DNA from: JAMZMI01 sp963848175
GTDB lineage: Bacteria > Bacteroidota > Bacteroidia > Cytophagales > Cyclobacteriaceae
Direction: 5' to 3'
DNA length: 64,000 nt
Assembly (NCBI GenBank): GCA_963848175.1
Contig: CAWKCO010000012.1
Coordinates: 705,740-769,739, forward strand
The position numbers and the translations under genes are program-made. The notes beneath the pieces were generated by a model. The model searched no databases, had not been told where the DNA came from, and saw only the letters and a program-made list of their open reading frames with translations. How positions within the stretch are numbered: the stretch's first letter is position 1; the number at the start of each line of letters is the position of its first letter. Shown here piece by piece: positions 34,173-44,094 of this stretch.

Positions 34173-35711
34173 TTATCGATGAAGGTTGGTTTTCCAAGCA
34201 TCAAAAAGTATCTGCTGCTCAGCGGTTAGTTGGCCTTTCTTCTCTACTACCAAGCCTTTTCGACCTTGCTTTGCTGTGATTCCGATCTTGTCAAAGTAGG
34301 ATTCTAGTGGAAGAGGTTTGCTATCCAAAATGTAATCATCAAAAAAAGTTCTGATTTCAGGATAAGTCATGCTTACCAAATCATCAAGGAATGTTGCCTC
34401 GGACATTGGCTTTCCTTTGCCGTATTTTTTCACCAAATCAAGCATCAACTCCCTTAAACCATATTTTCCTTTAGACAATTCGAGCAGGCGAATATCCAGC
34501 AAACCGGCTACCAGCGAACCTCGATAGTAGACATTGCCATATTGAGCGGCTCCAGTGGTAAAAGATTCTTCCGCTATTCGTTTTAGCGACCATGTGCTGT
34601 CAAAGTGTTTGGAATCCACTTTTATTTTGTGAGCTACTGAGTTTTCCAAATACTCTTCAAGTGAGATAACGCCTCCTCGATACAGTAGCATATTGGACGC
34701 CCACTCTGTGACTCCTTCGTACAACCACAAGTGAATGGAAGGTGTTGGAGACACGAAATTGAATTTTTCCACGATCTCAGAATGGATATTGAGAGGTGTG
34801 ACGATATGAAAAAACTCGTGTGAAGCGATATCTATCACCTTCGTCAGGTAGGCCGCATCGGGCTCTCCTTCTGTCAATACGTATTCCGAACTGTAGCTAT
34901 GTTCCCATGCTCCTGTAACCCCGGGAGGATTTGGCTCAAAATGATAAAGAAACGTATAGCGCTCTACAGGAAGCTCAACTAAAAATTGCTGTGCAGCACC
35001 AAGCATATCTCCCATTCCTTTTAACAATACTTCAGCATCTACTTTGCCATTTGCCGAATAAGCAAATATTTCAATGGGCGTATTGCCAATGAGGGTATCT
35101 GCTTTGGTAAGAATCCCAGCCAAAATTGGCGAATCAACGATCTCATCATAATTGTCTGCATAAAACTTCCCGTTTTCTGACTCCAAGGCCGTTCCATAAG
35201 TCCAATACGATTTTCCCTGAATGGAGAGTGTGATTGGACTGGCTTGAAATCCTTCAAAATATCCCATAAATGTGTGCGCATTCAGTAATACGTGATCTTG
35301 TTCTATAGAAGACCCACACATTAAGTAAATCGGTAATTCGGCCGTTTTGGTATCGAAAGTTTCAGCCACGGCATAGCTCACACTCACCAGTTTATGCGGC
35401 TTCTTAATTTCAAATTGATTGACCGAAACATGATCCACTTCAAGCAGTTCACCAGCCTCATCATAAGCCTTGAAATCACTCACATACCGACCAATATTCA
35501 TGGTTTGATAGGTGCCTGGCGCAGTAGCAGCAAATTGAAAAATTTTGTTTTTTCGGGATAATGGACTGGATGGCTTCAATGTGATATAAAGTGTATCCTG
35601 ATTGGATATGGCATCAACACTAAAATTCATTATGGGAAGCTCTTGAGCACCTACATTAAGACTAAAAACAGCCAAAAAGAAGCATGCTAACCATGCAATT
35701 TTATAGTTCAT
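34173..35711 (-). CDS. M61-family metallopeptidase, exported
   Basis: A zinc peptidase of about 512 residues of the M61 (glycyl aminopeptidase) group. The start at 35711 (MNYKIAWLACFFLAVFSLNVGAQ) gives a clean signal peptide; a frame from 35834 adds 41 residues with no family likeness. The N-terminal beta domain (about 24-190) is the usual M61 front. The zinc site is IASHEFFHIVTPLNIHSE (HEXXH) with the third ligand Glu in WLYEGVTEWAS. The PDZ domain at the C-terminus of many M61 proteins is missing or reduced here. It works in the periplasm on peptides; the substrate is unknown. Confidence 0.88.
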   Translation of the reverse strand: MNYKIAWLACFFLAVFSLNVGAQELPIMNFSVDAISNQDTLYITLKPSSPLSRKNKIFQFAATAPGTYQTMNIGRYVSDFKAYDEAGELLEVDHVSVNQFEIKKPHKLVSVSYAVAETFDTKTAELPIYLMCGSSIEQDHVLLNAHTFMGYFEGFQASPITLSIQGKSYWTYGTALESENGKFYADNYDEIVDSPILAGILTKADTLIGNTPIEIFAYSANGKVDAEVLLKGMGDMLGAAQQFLVELPVERYTFLYHFEPNPPGVTGAWEHSYSSEYVLTEGEPDAAYLTKVIDIASHEFFHIVTPLNIHSEIVEKFNFVSPTPSIHLWLYEGVTEWASNMLLYRGGVISLEEYLENSVAHKIKVDSKHFDSTWSLKRIAEESFTTGAAQYGNVYYRGSLVAGLLDIRLLELSKGKYGLRELMLDLVKKYGKGKPMSEATFLDDLVSMTYPEIRTFFDDYILDSKPLPLESYFDKIGITAKQGRKGLVVEKKGQLTAEQQILFDAWKTNLHR

Positions 35712-35938
35712 GGGAGAAAAATTAGTTTCAACTAAAGTAGTGTTTAAAAACTGGAATACGTCTTTAAATATGTCTATATGGCGAAATATGGACTTGAAAG
35801 GAAATGAAAGAATGTAGCCTTTAAAACCAGTCATAAATATTAGTTATGTTTAATATGAAATATATTAATAAAAATTAATGAAAAAAGCTTTTTTACTTTG
35901 TGGTGTAATCAAATCTGAAACACATCAAAAAACGCATT

Positions 35939-37610
35939 ATGGAAACACAATTACTCTCAGTCGTCCCTTTGCTTGCGCCACTAGCATTTGCTATAATGGC
36001 ACTGGCTTCTTGGTTTCAAAAGGGATCCCACCCATCGCTAATGAAAAAAGGAACAACGATTACCGCTTTGATGAGTATTACATTGGCCGCTTTTAGCGGT
36101 TTTTTATTGCTCAATTATGGAATGTTGGAGACAGCTACTTTAGGAATAAATGGACTAGGGCTCTCTATCAGACTTGATTCATTGAGCGTTCTTATGTTTG
36201 GGATGATCAGCCTGCTTGCGTTTATCATCATCAAGTTTAGCTGCAATTATCTGGACGGAGATCAGCGCCAAGGGATCTTCTTGGGAAGAATGGCTGCCAC
36301 AGTGGCCTCCGTGATGCTTTTGGTACTAGCGGGAAACATCCTGTTGCTCTTCATCGCATGGGTCTGTACCAGTCTTTCACTGCACCGTCTGCTTCTCTTC
36401 TACTCAGACCGACCAAGAGCAGTAGTGGCTGCCCGTAAAAAATTCATTGTGGCTCGAATAGGTGACCTCTGCCTTTTGATCGCGATTTCCTTATTGTATG
36501 TTCAATTCCAAACAGGCAATTTGCAAATGATTTTTGACGGAGTGCAAAACCTACATTCCATCGGTAGTTTCCCGCTGATCCTTGGAGCTTGCAGCACTTT
36601 TCATTGCTCTGGCTGCCATCTTCAAATCTGCACAATTTCCAACACACGGATGGCTCATAGAAGTGATGGAAACACCTACTCCTGTTTCTGCACTGCTTCA
36701 TGCTGGGCTTTTGAATGCTGGCCCTTTCCTTGTCACCCGAATGGCTTTTGTGATGGACGCCACAACCTTTAGCCCTGTCGTTCTGATCATTTTTGGAGGA
36801 TTCACGGCACTTTTTGCCTCTGTGGTTTTCCTCACACAATCCTCTGTAAAAACTGCACTTGGATACTCTAGTGTCGCCCACATGGGTTTCATGTTACTGG
36901 TTTGCGGATTGGGTGTTTATCCTGCTGCCATGCTACACTTGGTAGCGCACTCCTTTTACAAAGCGCATGCCTTCTTATCTTCTGGTAGCGCGATAGATGT
37001 AGTGCGTGCAGCAAAAGTGCCACTTCCCAAACGACTAGGAAATTCGCTTCGTATCGCGGGTAGCATCTTGATTTCAATAGCCATTTATCTTGGTTTTGCG
37101 ACGCTATGGGGTATCAACCCATATGATGACCTTGCTCTGCTAGCCACTGGTGCGATAGTGATCATGGGACTTACGCAGATCATCGCTCCTACACTGGACT
37201 CCAATGGAAGTTCCTCTGCCCTAATCCGAGTAAGCCTTTTGGCCATCAGCGTGGCAGCCGCATTCTTCACGCTTGAAGGAGCGATGGATCATTTACTACA
37301 CGCTCAGCTACCGACTACTACTCAACCTGGACTGTTGACTACTGCGCTGATCATCATGGTGCTGACAGCTTATAGCGCAGCAGTGTTTATCCAACTCATT
37401 GCTCCCGCACGACCTTTTAGCTACTTCTGGAGAAATATGGGCATTCACTTTCGCAACGGATGGTACATCAACACGCTATTTGACCGCATGGTAAACGCGC
37501 TCTATGTCAAAGATGTCAATGACAATCATTTGGTGAGCGTAACATCAACACCAGCCACTGAAGAGCTAGTAGAAGATTTTCAAACCAGCACACTCAACTT
37601 CCAATCATAA
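35939..37610 (+). pseudogene. dabB: DabB-like proton-conducting membrane subunit, one frameshift
   Basis: The NuoL/MrpA-type membrane subunit of the DAB inorganic-carbon uptake complex; it carries protons or sodium to drive DabA. About 556 residues with some 14 helices. Recognisable segments: LSIRLDSLSVLMFGMISLLAFIIIKFSCNYLDGD, WVCTSLSLHRLLLFYSDRP and, after the shift, QFPTHGWLIEVMETPTPVSALLHAGLLNAGPFLVTRM with the key Lys/His residues of the ion path. GYSSVAHMGFMLLVCGLG and HSFYKAHAFLSSGSAID follow. One extra base near 36589 (GCTTGC in place of GCTGC) breaks the frame. The gene is 29 bases before dabA, so they form an operon. Confidence 0.85.
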
Positions 37611-37639
37611 TAAAAAGCCTCAAAATAACTAATCAAAAT

Positions 37640-40132
37640 ATGAAAACGAACCAACAAGACTTGATCACAAAACTCCAAGCTGCCTGCAAAAAAATTGCAC
37701 CAGTTTGGCCACTAGAGAACTTCGTCGCGGTGAACCCTTACATGGGTCTGGCTGATAAGCCGTTTGAGCAAGTGGCAGATCTGCTATCCAAAACAGGCGG
37801 CATCTCTATGACCTTGCCTACTACCTTCTACCTGGAAGCGCTCAACCAAAATAAGATGAGCTCCACTGATATCGAAGAAGTCATAAAAAAAAGTCAGGAG
37901 TCATATTCCGCTCAGGACTTGATCAAAACAATGACAGAAAACCAACATCTGGACTTGGCTCAAGTAGAAATAAAAACAGTAGCAGATGTAGCATTGGACG
38001 TTACAGGAAAAAACTGGGATCGATTCGTTACTGACCGAATCTCTTCATGGGCATCAGCATATTTCGATGAAGGTCAGGCACTTTGGAGTACTTCCAATAA
38101 GAAAACGGGCATCTACCAAGCTTGGAAAGAAGATGCGAGTGTCGATCGTACACCCAAAATGATGGGATTGAAAGGTTTTCACCATTTGGTAAAAACCTTA
38201 CCCGCAAAACCAGAAGATGCTGCAATAGAGGCATTAGCCAAACTGGACATACCAGAAGAAATACTGGACAACTATCTGCATCGCTTATTGCTTCGTGTAG
38301 GTGGGTGGTCTGCTTATGCTGCGAAAATTGATTGGGACAAGCAACTGTACGGAGGGCAAGAAGGGGCACTGTTAGAACTCCTTTCCATTATGCTCAGTTG
38401 GGAGTCGTGCATGCTGGACAGTTTATCTCACAAGGGACTCCCAGATGCTTGGTCTAATGCCAAAATGCAGCCATCAACCGACAAAAAACTCTCCGACACA
38501 AGTGAATATCTTGCTCAAAAACTAATACTGCAAAATGCCTTTGATTTGGCCAATCAACGCGAATTGATTCAGAAATTTGGAGAGAAAAAACCAAATATCA
38601 AGCACACAGCCAAGCCTCAAGTACAGGCAGTGTTCTGCATAGATGTGCGCTCAGAGGTCTATCGCCGAAATTTGGAATCTGTAGCTCCGGAGGTTGCCAC
38701 CATGGGTTTTGCAGGCTTCTTTGCCTTCCCTATCAAATACATACCTCTTGGTCATGAAGAAGGAAACGCCCAATGCCCGGTGCTTCTACCAACAGGCCCC
38801 AATATCAAAGAGCAAATAGACGATAAGAAATTGGAGGAAAAAGCTATCAGCAGCCGAAAGCTCACCCACGCCGTTGCTCGATCCTGGTCTTCCTTTAAAC
38901 TTGGAGCCATCTCCTGCTTCAGCTTTGTGGGGCCAGTTGGTTTGGCGTACCTGCCTAAACTTTTCACAGACTCGTTTGGCCTTACTCGACCAGTACCCCA
39001 CCCTGACAGTGAAGGTATAAGCAAGAAGGCTTTCGAACAGCGAAGCATAGAACTGGAAACAAATAACCATGATCATTCAGCTACAGGGATTCCGCTGGAT
39101 CAGCGCATTCAAATGGGTAAAAACGCATTGAAGGCTATGTCTTTGACCAGTGACTTTGCACGACTCGTGCTTATAGTGGGGCATGGATCTACCACGGTGA
39201 ACAATCCTCATGCTACTGGGCTCGATTGTGGAGCTTGCGGTGGACACACTGGAGAAGCCAACGCACGTGTGGCTGTAGCGGTGCTCAACGACTTACAAGT
39301 ACGAAAGGCACTCCACGCGGAAGGCATCCAAATTCCTGACAGCACACATTTTGTGGCTTGCCAGCATGATACCACTACTGATGAGGTAGCGATTTTTGGA
39401 GAACAAAACATACCAGCTAGCCATGCATCAGACTTGCAAAACTTAAAAAAATGGCTTCACAAAGCTGGACAAACCGCACGAGCAGAGCGAGCCATTCGCA
39501 TGCAGATAGACGCAAGTAGCGATGTAGACAATCTCGTCAAAGCTCGTAGCAAAGACTGGGCTCAAGTACGTCCTGAATGGGGACTAGCTGGATGTAGCGC
39601 CTTTGTAGTAGCTCCACGATCACGAACTGCCAACATTGATTTGAAGGGACGATCATTTCTCCACTCTTATGAATGGAAACAAGATGAAGGTTTTGGTGTA
39701 CTAGAGCTAATCATGACCGCCCCGATGGTGGTAACCAGCTGGATTAACCTGCAATATTACGCCTCTACGGTGGACAACTTGCACTACGGATCGGGCAACA
39801 AAACACTTCATAACGTGACTGCCGGAATAGGTGTACTTGAAGGATATGCCGGAGACTTGCGTGTAGGATTGCCTTGGCAATCGGTGCACGACGGTGCGGA
39901 GTTTCAGCACGAGCCACAGCGCCTCAACGTAATCATAGAGGCTCCAATAGAAGCAATGAATACGATTCTAGAAAAGCATGAATCAGTACGACAGCTCTGC
40001 GATAATGGGTGGATATTCTTAATGGCAATGAACGAAGATGGATCTGTCTCACATCGATACAATGGAAATCTCAAATGGGAAGAAGTGTCTAACTATGCGG
40101 GTGAAACCATAAACGAAATAAAAGTCGCCTGA
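37640..40132 (+). CDS. dabA: DabA (DUF2309) inorganic-carbon uptake subunit
   Basis: The soluble, membrane-associated zinc subunit of the DAB complex, which pairs with DabB to take up CO2 and hydrate it to bicarbonate in one direction. The 830-residue length is normal. The beta-carbonic-anhydrase-like zinc site is complete: C333 and D335 in AVFCIDVRSE, H515 in VGHGSTTVNNPHATGLDCGACGG and C530. The N-terminal WPLENFVAVNPYMG and the C-terminal GEWKQD/WINLQYYASTVDN-type segments are also typical. In heterotrophs DAB supports carboxylating enzymes under low CO2. It is intact and cotranscribed with dabB. Confidence 0.95.
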   Translation: MKTNQQDLITKLQAACKKIAPVWPLENFVAVNPYMGLADKPFEQVADLLSKTGGISMTLPTTFYLEALNQNKMSSTDIEEVIKKSQESYSAQDLIKTMTENQHLDLAQVEIKTVADVALDVTGKNWDRFVTDRISSWASAYFDEGQALWSTSNKKTGIYQAWKEDASVDRTPKMMGLKGFHHLVKTLPAKPEDAAIEALAKLDIPEEILDNYLHRLLLRVGGWSAYAAKIDWDKQLYGGQEGALLELLSIMLSWESCMLDSLSHKGLPDAWSNAKMQPSTDKKLSDTSEYLAQKLILQNAFDLANQRELIQKFGEKKPNIKHTAKPQVQAVFCIDVRSEVYRRNLESVAPEVATMGFAGFFAFPIKYIPLGHEEGNAQCPVLLPTGPNIKEQIDDKKLEEKAISSRKLTHAVARSWSSFKLGAISCFSFVGPVGLAYLPKLFTDSFGLTRPVPHPDSEGISKKAFEQRSIELETNNHDHSATGIPLDQRIQMGKNALKAMSLTSDFARLVLIVGHGSTTVNNPHATGLDCGACGGHTGEANARVAVAVLNDLQVRKALHAEGIQIPDSTHFVACQHDTTTDEVAIFGEQNIPASHASDLQNLKKWLHKAGQTARAERAIRMQIDASSDVDNLVKARSKDWAQVRPEWGLAGCSAFVVAPRSRTANIDLKGRSFLHSYEWKQDEGFGVLELIMTAPMVVTSWINLQYYASTVDNLHYGSGNKTLHNVTAGIGVLEGYAGDLRVGLPWQSVHDGAEFQHEPQRLNVIIEAPIEAMNTILEKHESVRQLCDNGWIFLMAMNEDGSVSHRYNGNLKWEEVSNYAGETINEIKVA

Positions 40133-40161
40133 TTCAAAAAACATTAGACCAAGCTCAATTC

Positions 40162-41004
40162 ATGGAATTGTTTGATGGACGAAGGCTGGCAATAGCCACT
40201 AAACATGGAAAGGAGCAGGTGATAGCAACGCTCCTTTCCTTGAATTTAGGTGTGATTCCATTTGTGCCAGACAACTTAGACACAGATGCATTTGGAACAT
40301 TTACTGGAGAGAAAGCACGCCAAGGTTCTGCGCTAGATGCAGCTAGAAAAAAGGCAGCCGCAGCTATGGAGATCACCGGATGCTCACTTGCCATTGCCAG
40401 CGAAGGCTCATTTGGTCTACACCCTACTTTTGGTTTTGTGTCAGCCGCCGATGAAATAGTCGTGCTTATTGACACAGAAAACGATTTAGAGATCATCGGC
40501 AGATATGTGACTATGGAAACCAATTTTGCCTATCGAAACATCGAAAACAACAAAGATTTAGTTGATTTCAGCAAGCGCGTGGGATTTCCAGAACATGGCC
40601 TTATTTTTAAAATCACAGATCAGCATGGCATGATCAATATTGTTAAAGACAAGACTTCACACGAGGAAATAGAAAAAATGGTGGCTGAATCCTTAGCCTC
40701 CGAGTGCACCGTTCAAGCAGAAACAGACATGCGGGCAATGAACAACCCAACCCGCATGAAAGCCATAGAACAAGCCACACGTGATTTGATGAAGCAGATT
40801 CAATCACTATGTCCTCAGTGTCAGATGCCTGGATTTGCCATCAAAGAAGTGCTTCGCGGTTTGCCTTGCGAATGGTGCGGAAGTCCTACACGCACAGCAA
40901 AATCGTATCTTTATCAATGCCAGAAATGCCAATATTCAGAAGAAAAACCTAACCCCAGAAAAACGTTGGAAGATCCCATGCATTGCAATTATTGCAATCC
41001 ATGA
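40162..41004 (+). CDS. DUF6671 zinc-ribbon protein next to dab genes
   Basis: A 280-residue protein in two parts. Residues 1-200 form an alpha/beta domain (GRRLAIATKHGKEQVIATLL, VPDNLDTDAFGTFTGEKARQGSALDAARKKA, LAIASEGSFGLHP), matching the DUF6671 pattern as I know it. Residues 215-280 contain four CxxC pairs (CPQC, CEWC, CQKC, CNYC), a double zinc ribbon. The start is 29 bases after dabA, so it is probably part of the dab operon. Function unknown; a role tied to CO2 supply or DAB assembly is inference from position. Confidence 0.75.
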   Translation: MELFDGRRLAIATKHGKEQVIATLLSLNLGVIPFVPDNLDTDAFGTFTGEKARQGSALDAARKKAAAAMEITGCSLAIASEGSFGLHPTFGFVSAADEIVVLIDTENDLEIIGRYVTMETNFAYRNIENNKDLVDFSKRVGFPEHGLIFKITDQHGMINIVKDKTSHEEIEKMVAESLASECTVQAETDMRAMNNPTRMKAIEQATRDLMKQIQSLCPQCQMPGFAIKEVLRGLPCEWCGSPTRTAKSYLYQCQKCQYSEEKPNPRKTLEDPMHCNYCNP

Positions 41005-41117
41005 ATTGAGTGACTCTACAAATAATATTTATAATTGAAAACTGAATACCACTTCCAAAAGTAGTTTGTTCTATAAGTCTTCCAACAACTTAGTTCAATC
41101 GCTTTTCCAGATCAGAT

Positions 41118-41477
41118 CTAAGTATTTCGTATTTCGTATTTAAATTTGAATGAGTTTAGCATTAAATGCGCAGCTCCTCTAATGATCATATTGTCTGAAA
41201 TCACAACTATTTTTTCTATCTGGCCATGAAGGTCATTCATACAATTTAACCATTCTCTTCTAGCACCTATTTCAAAACTATCCATGTTCGTACAATCCCA
41301 TGTCAGAACAAATTTTTGTGAGGGAACAGATTCAAACTTTTTGCGCCATGATTGTGTTGCCAGAACACTTGCTTGAATGGTAAATTTGCCCTTGAAAATA
41401 AAATCCAAACGATTGAAGCCTAAGTCAAAATTATTCAATACATCAACGTTTTCTGATCTCAAATCCATTATTTCCAT
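41118..41477 (-). CDS. small unknown protein, STAS/SpoIIAA-like pattern
   Basis: A 119-residue protein from the ATG at 41477 (MEIMDLRSEN); the frame could also start at 41507. The alternation of strands and helices (NRLDFIFKGKFTIQASVLATQSWRKKFE, KFVLTWDCTNMDSFEIGARREW, QIEKIVVISDNMIIRGAAHLML) resembles STAS/SEC14-like SpoIIAA folds, but the match is weak. It has no signal peptide, stands alone and is divergent from the DUF4202 gene. Confidence 0.45.
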   Translation of the reverse strand: MEIMDLRSENVDVLNNFDLGFNRLDFIFKGKFTIQASVLATQSWRKKFESVPSQKFVLTWDCTNMDSFEIGARREWLNCMNDLHGQIEKIVVISDNMIIRGAAHLMLNSFKFKYEIRNT

Positions 41478-41682
41478 TATAAAACTTTGAGTAAAGTTAT
41501 ATGACACAGGACAATTAATGCCTTAAATTGTTTAAAAAAACCTGTTTTATCGTTGATTTAGCAGATATCTACGACCAAGCAATATTATCAAATCACATAG
41601 CCGCAGTGAGGGTCAATAGTGCGATACACTTACTTGTGAATTCTAAGTGATAAGCTCTCAAGGTTTTTTCTAACTTTACAAT

Positions 41683-42264
41683 ATGAATACTCGCCTTCAA
41701 AACACACTGAACGCTATAGATGAAATAAATGCCCAAGATCCTAACCAAGAGAACTTGGCTTGGACTTCTGCTCCGAAAGAACTCCTCTACGGTCAGCGCA
41801 TGACGCAGGCACTCAAATCTTTTGGACAACAAAGTGAGCTTTTGCAGATAGCTGCAAGAGGACAACACCTCAAACGATGGGCAATTCCCCGTCAGGATTA
41901 CCCAATGGACAGACCGGGCTATCTCAAGTGGCGCACGCAACTCAAAATCATGCATGGGGAACTTGTGGGGGGAATTATGCGGCAAAATGGGTATACGGAG
42001 GTGGAAATTAAATATGTGAAAGACCTCCTGATGAAAAAGGATCTGAAGAAAAATGTCGAATCGCAGACTTTGGAGGATGCCGCTTGCCTCGTTTTTCTTG
42101 AGTATCACATCGCCGATTTTGCTGAAGGCAAATCAGAAGAAAAACTCATCGACATTATTCAAAAAACCTGGAGCAAGATGTCCGAAAAAGGTCACGAACT
42201 GGCTTTGAAACTGGAATATCCTGCTCCCGTACTTGCGTTGATTCAAAAAGCTTTAGCCTCATGA
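41683..42264 (+). CDS. DUF4202 protein
   Basis: A 193-residue helical protein with the DUF4202 signature LQIAARGQHLKRWAIPRQDYPMDRPGYLKWRTQLKIMHGELVG and later DAACLVFLEYHIADFAEGK. The spaced His/Asp residues look like an HD-type metal site, but no activity is known. Its stop overlaps the next start by four bases (ATGA), so the two genes are translationally coupled. Confidence 0.88.
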   Translation: MNTRLQNTLNAIDEINAQDPNQENLAWTSAPKELLYGQRMTQALKSFGQQSELLQIAARGQHLKRWAIPRQDYPMDRPGYLKWRTQLKIMHGELVGGIMRQNGYTEVEIKYVKDLLMKKDLKKNVESQTLEDAACLVFLEYHIADFAEGKSEEKLIDIIQKTWSKMSEKGHELALKLEYPAPVLALIQKALAS

Positions 42265-42947
42265 ATAAACATTTTAAAACAATCATTCTACTGATCTCAT
42301 TTGCTACTCTTGCTATAGGTCAGGCGCAGAGTCAGGGGCTTTCATTCTCCTATCTGGCACCAAAAAACGGCTATCTCTCCGCTCCCATCAGCCCCTTTTC
42401 TATCCGAGGAGTAGGGATAGGCAAAATCGTAGGAATAGAAACGGGATTTACTTTATACAGCATCCCTGGGCTAGCAATGGAAGGATTACCATTCGAAAGC
42501 GACAAACCACTCTCAGGGCCAAACTGGTCAGTACTGATCCCTTTAGAACTGACGCTAGGTGGAAAATTTGGCAATCTCGGGCTAAAAGTGATGGGCGGAG
42601 GATTTGGTTTGCTAAACCTCAATTCGCGCATCAATGAAGGCAACATGGATCGGGCGCTGGCACAATACGAAAACTGGGATGTCGCGACTTCCAATTTTGA
42701 CATGAAAACCCAAATAGGTTATGGCTGGATGGCCGGAGGCGAAATAGAATATCGCGTGAATAAGAAATTTTCCATTACTATAGAAACACAATATCTGAAA
42801 GGCGCATCTCAATCGGCCATAACGGGCACTTATGCCGGAGGAAATTTTGGCGAAACCATCGTGCAAAAACAGGCCGACTTCAGTGACTCGAAAACCAGTT
42901 TGGAAGGATTGGAATTTTCACTGGGTGTGAAGCTTGGCGGAAAATAA
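42261..42947 (+). CDS. exported outer-membrane beta-barrel-like protein
   Basis: A 228-residue protein with a signal peptide (LLISFATLAIGQAQSQ). Alternating strands rich in Gly and aromatics follow (LKVMGGGFGLLNLNS, IGYGWMAGGEIEYRVNKKFSITIETQYLKGA). It ends in LEFSLGVKLGGK, as in small Bacteroidota outer-membrane barrels. Function unknown. It overlaps the DUF4202 gene at ATGA and is followed by a glycosyltransferase, suggesting an envelope-related operon. Confidence 0.7.
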   Translation: MNKHFKTIILLISFATLAIGQAQSQGLSFSYLAPKNGYLSAPISPFSIRGVGIGKIVGIETGFTLYSIPGLAMEGLPFESDKPLSGPNWSVLIPLELTLGGKFGNLGLKVMGGGFGLLNLNSRINEGNMDRALAQYENWDVATSNFDMKTQIGYGWMAGGEIEYRVNKKFSITIETQYLKGASQSAITGTYAGGNFGETIVQKQADFSDSKTSLEGLEFSLGVKLGGK

Positions 42948-42984
42948 ACGCGCAAATAACTATCATTGCGCTGCAATAAGGAAA

Positions 42985-43920
42985 ATGGAAAACAAACTGA
43001 TCGTAATCGGGCTAGGCACTTTCAAAAGGCCAAAAATGATTGAAGACACGCTTCGCTCGTTTCAAACCCTGATCATACCTGAGGGCTATACCGCCAAGCT
43101 CATGATTGCCGACAATGACCCTGAGTGCAGTGCAGAAGCCACTGTCTCAAAATTCCAAGATAGCATTCCTATCCAAACCCAATATATTGTAGAGCCTAAT
43201 CGTGGAATAGTGTTTATGCGCAATGCGGTGATCGAAAAAGCGCTAGACGCCAAAGCGGACTTACTCGCATTCATAGACGATGATGAGGAAGTAGAGCCCC
43301 ACTGGCTAGAGGAAATGCTCAAACAAAAAGACGCACATCAAGCACAGGTAGTGGTGGGTCGCGTGGCACGAATGCTTCCAGAAGACACTCCAACATGGGT
43401 GATCAAAGGCAAGTTTTTCGAACGACCAAGCATCAAAACGGGAACGGTGAGAAAAGCCGCCAGTACCAGCAACGTTATTTTCGACTTGGATTTGCTCTGC
43501 AATCAAATGGGCTTGCGCTTTCATCCTGCGCTCAACCTTAGTGGCTCGTCTGACACCTATATGTTTACCGAAGCAACAGAAAAAGGTGCAAAAATCATCT
43601 GGGTAAACGACGACCTGATCAAGGAATCTATTCCAAAATCTCGCATGACAGTAAAGTGGCTGCTCCAGCGCGCTTTCCGACATACCAACTGCCGTGCGTT
43701 GCGCAAGCGTATCAAACACCCATATTACAAAGCCTTATGGTCTGAAAGCCTCTATGGATTAGCTCATTTTTTCTTGGGGATCGTGTGCTTTCCCGTGTAC
43801 ATTTTTCTTGGCAAAGCAGGAATTGTTCATTGTCTCCGCTTTTTGTGGAAAGGCGCTGGTTCGTTTGCCGGACTTACAGGCTACATCTATCAGGAATACA
43901 AAACCGTGCACGGGCATTAA
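42985..43920 (+). CDS. family 2 glycosyltransferase
   Basis: A GT-A fold transferase of about 311 residues. The start at 42985 (MENKLIVIGLGTFKRP) was chosen because it gives the standard GT2 first strand; a frame from 42934 adds 17 odd residues overlapping the previous gene. Motifs: LMIADNDPECSAEATV, RGIVFMRNAVIEKALDAKADLLAFIDDDEEVEPHWLEEML (nucleotide-sugar and metal-binding DDD) and ASTSNVIFDLDLL. A C-terminal membrane helix is GLAHFFLGIVCFPVYIFLGKAG. It acts on the cytoplasmic face of the inner membrane; sugar and acceptor are unknown. Confidence 0.85.
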   Translation: MENKLIVIGLGTFKRPKMIEDTLRSFQTLIIPEGYTAKLMIADNDPECSAEATVSKFQDSIPIQTQYIVEPNRGIVFMRNAVIEKALDAKADLLAFIDDDEEVEPHWLEEMLKQKDAHQAQVVVGRVARMLPEDTPTWVIKGKFFERPSIKTGTVRKAASTSNVIFDLDLLCNQMGLRFHPALNLSGSSDTYMFTEATEKGAKIIWVNDDLIKESIPKSRMTVKWLLQRAFRHTNCRALRKRIKHPYYKALWSESLYGLAHFFLGIVCFPVYIFLGKAGIVHCLRFLWKGAGSFAGLTGYIYQEYKTVHGH

Positions 43921-44094
43921 CCCCTTCTGAGGCCGTAGAAGCATTAATCTAATATTTCGATGCTTGACATATACTACTGCGATTGACATTGTATTCATTT
44001 AAAGCTGCTGTTGCACAAGTGACGATATACGTCCTATACTGAAATTTCACTTTTTTATTTTTAGATAACTTGTCAAACCAACTAAACTAGATTC

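Noticed and set aside
35712..35834. Longer start for the M61 peptidase
   Set aside because: The added 41 residues would bury the signal peptide that begins at 35711.
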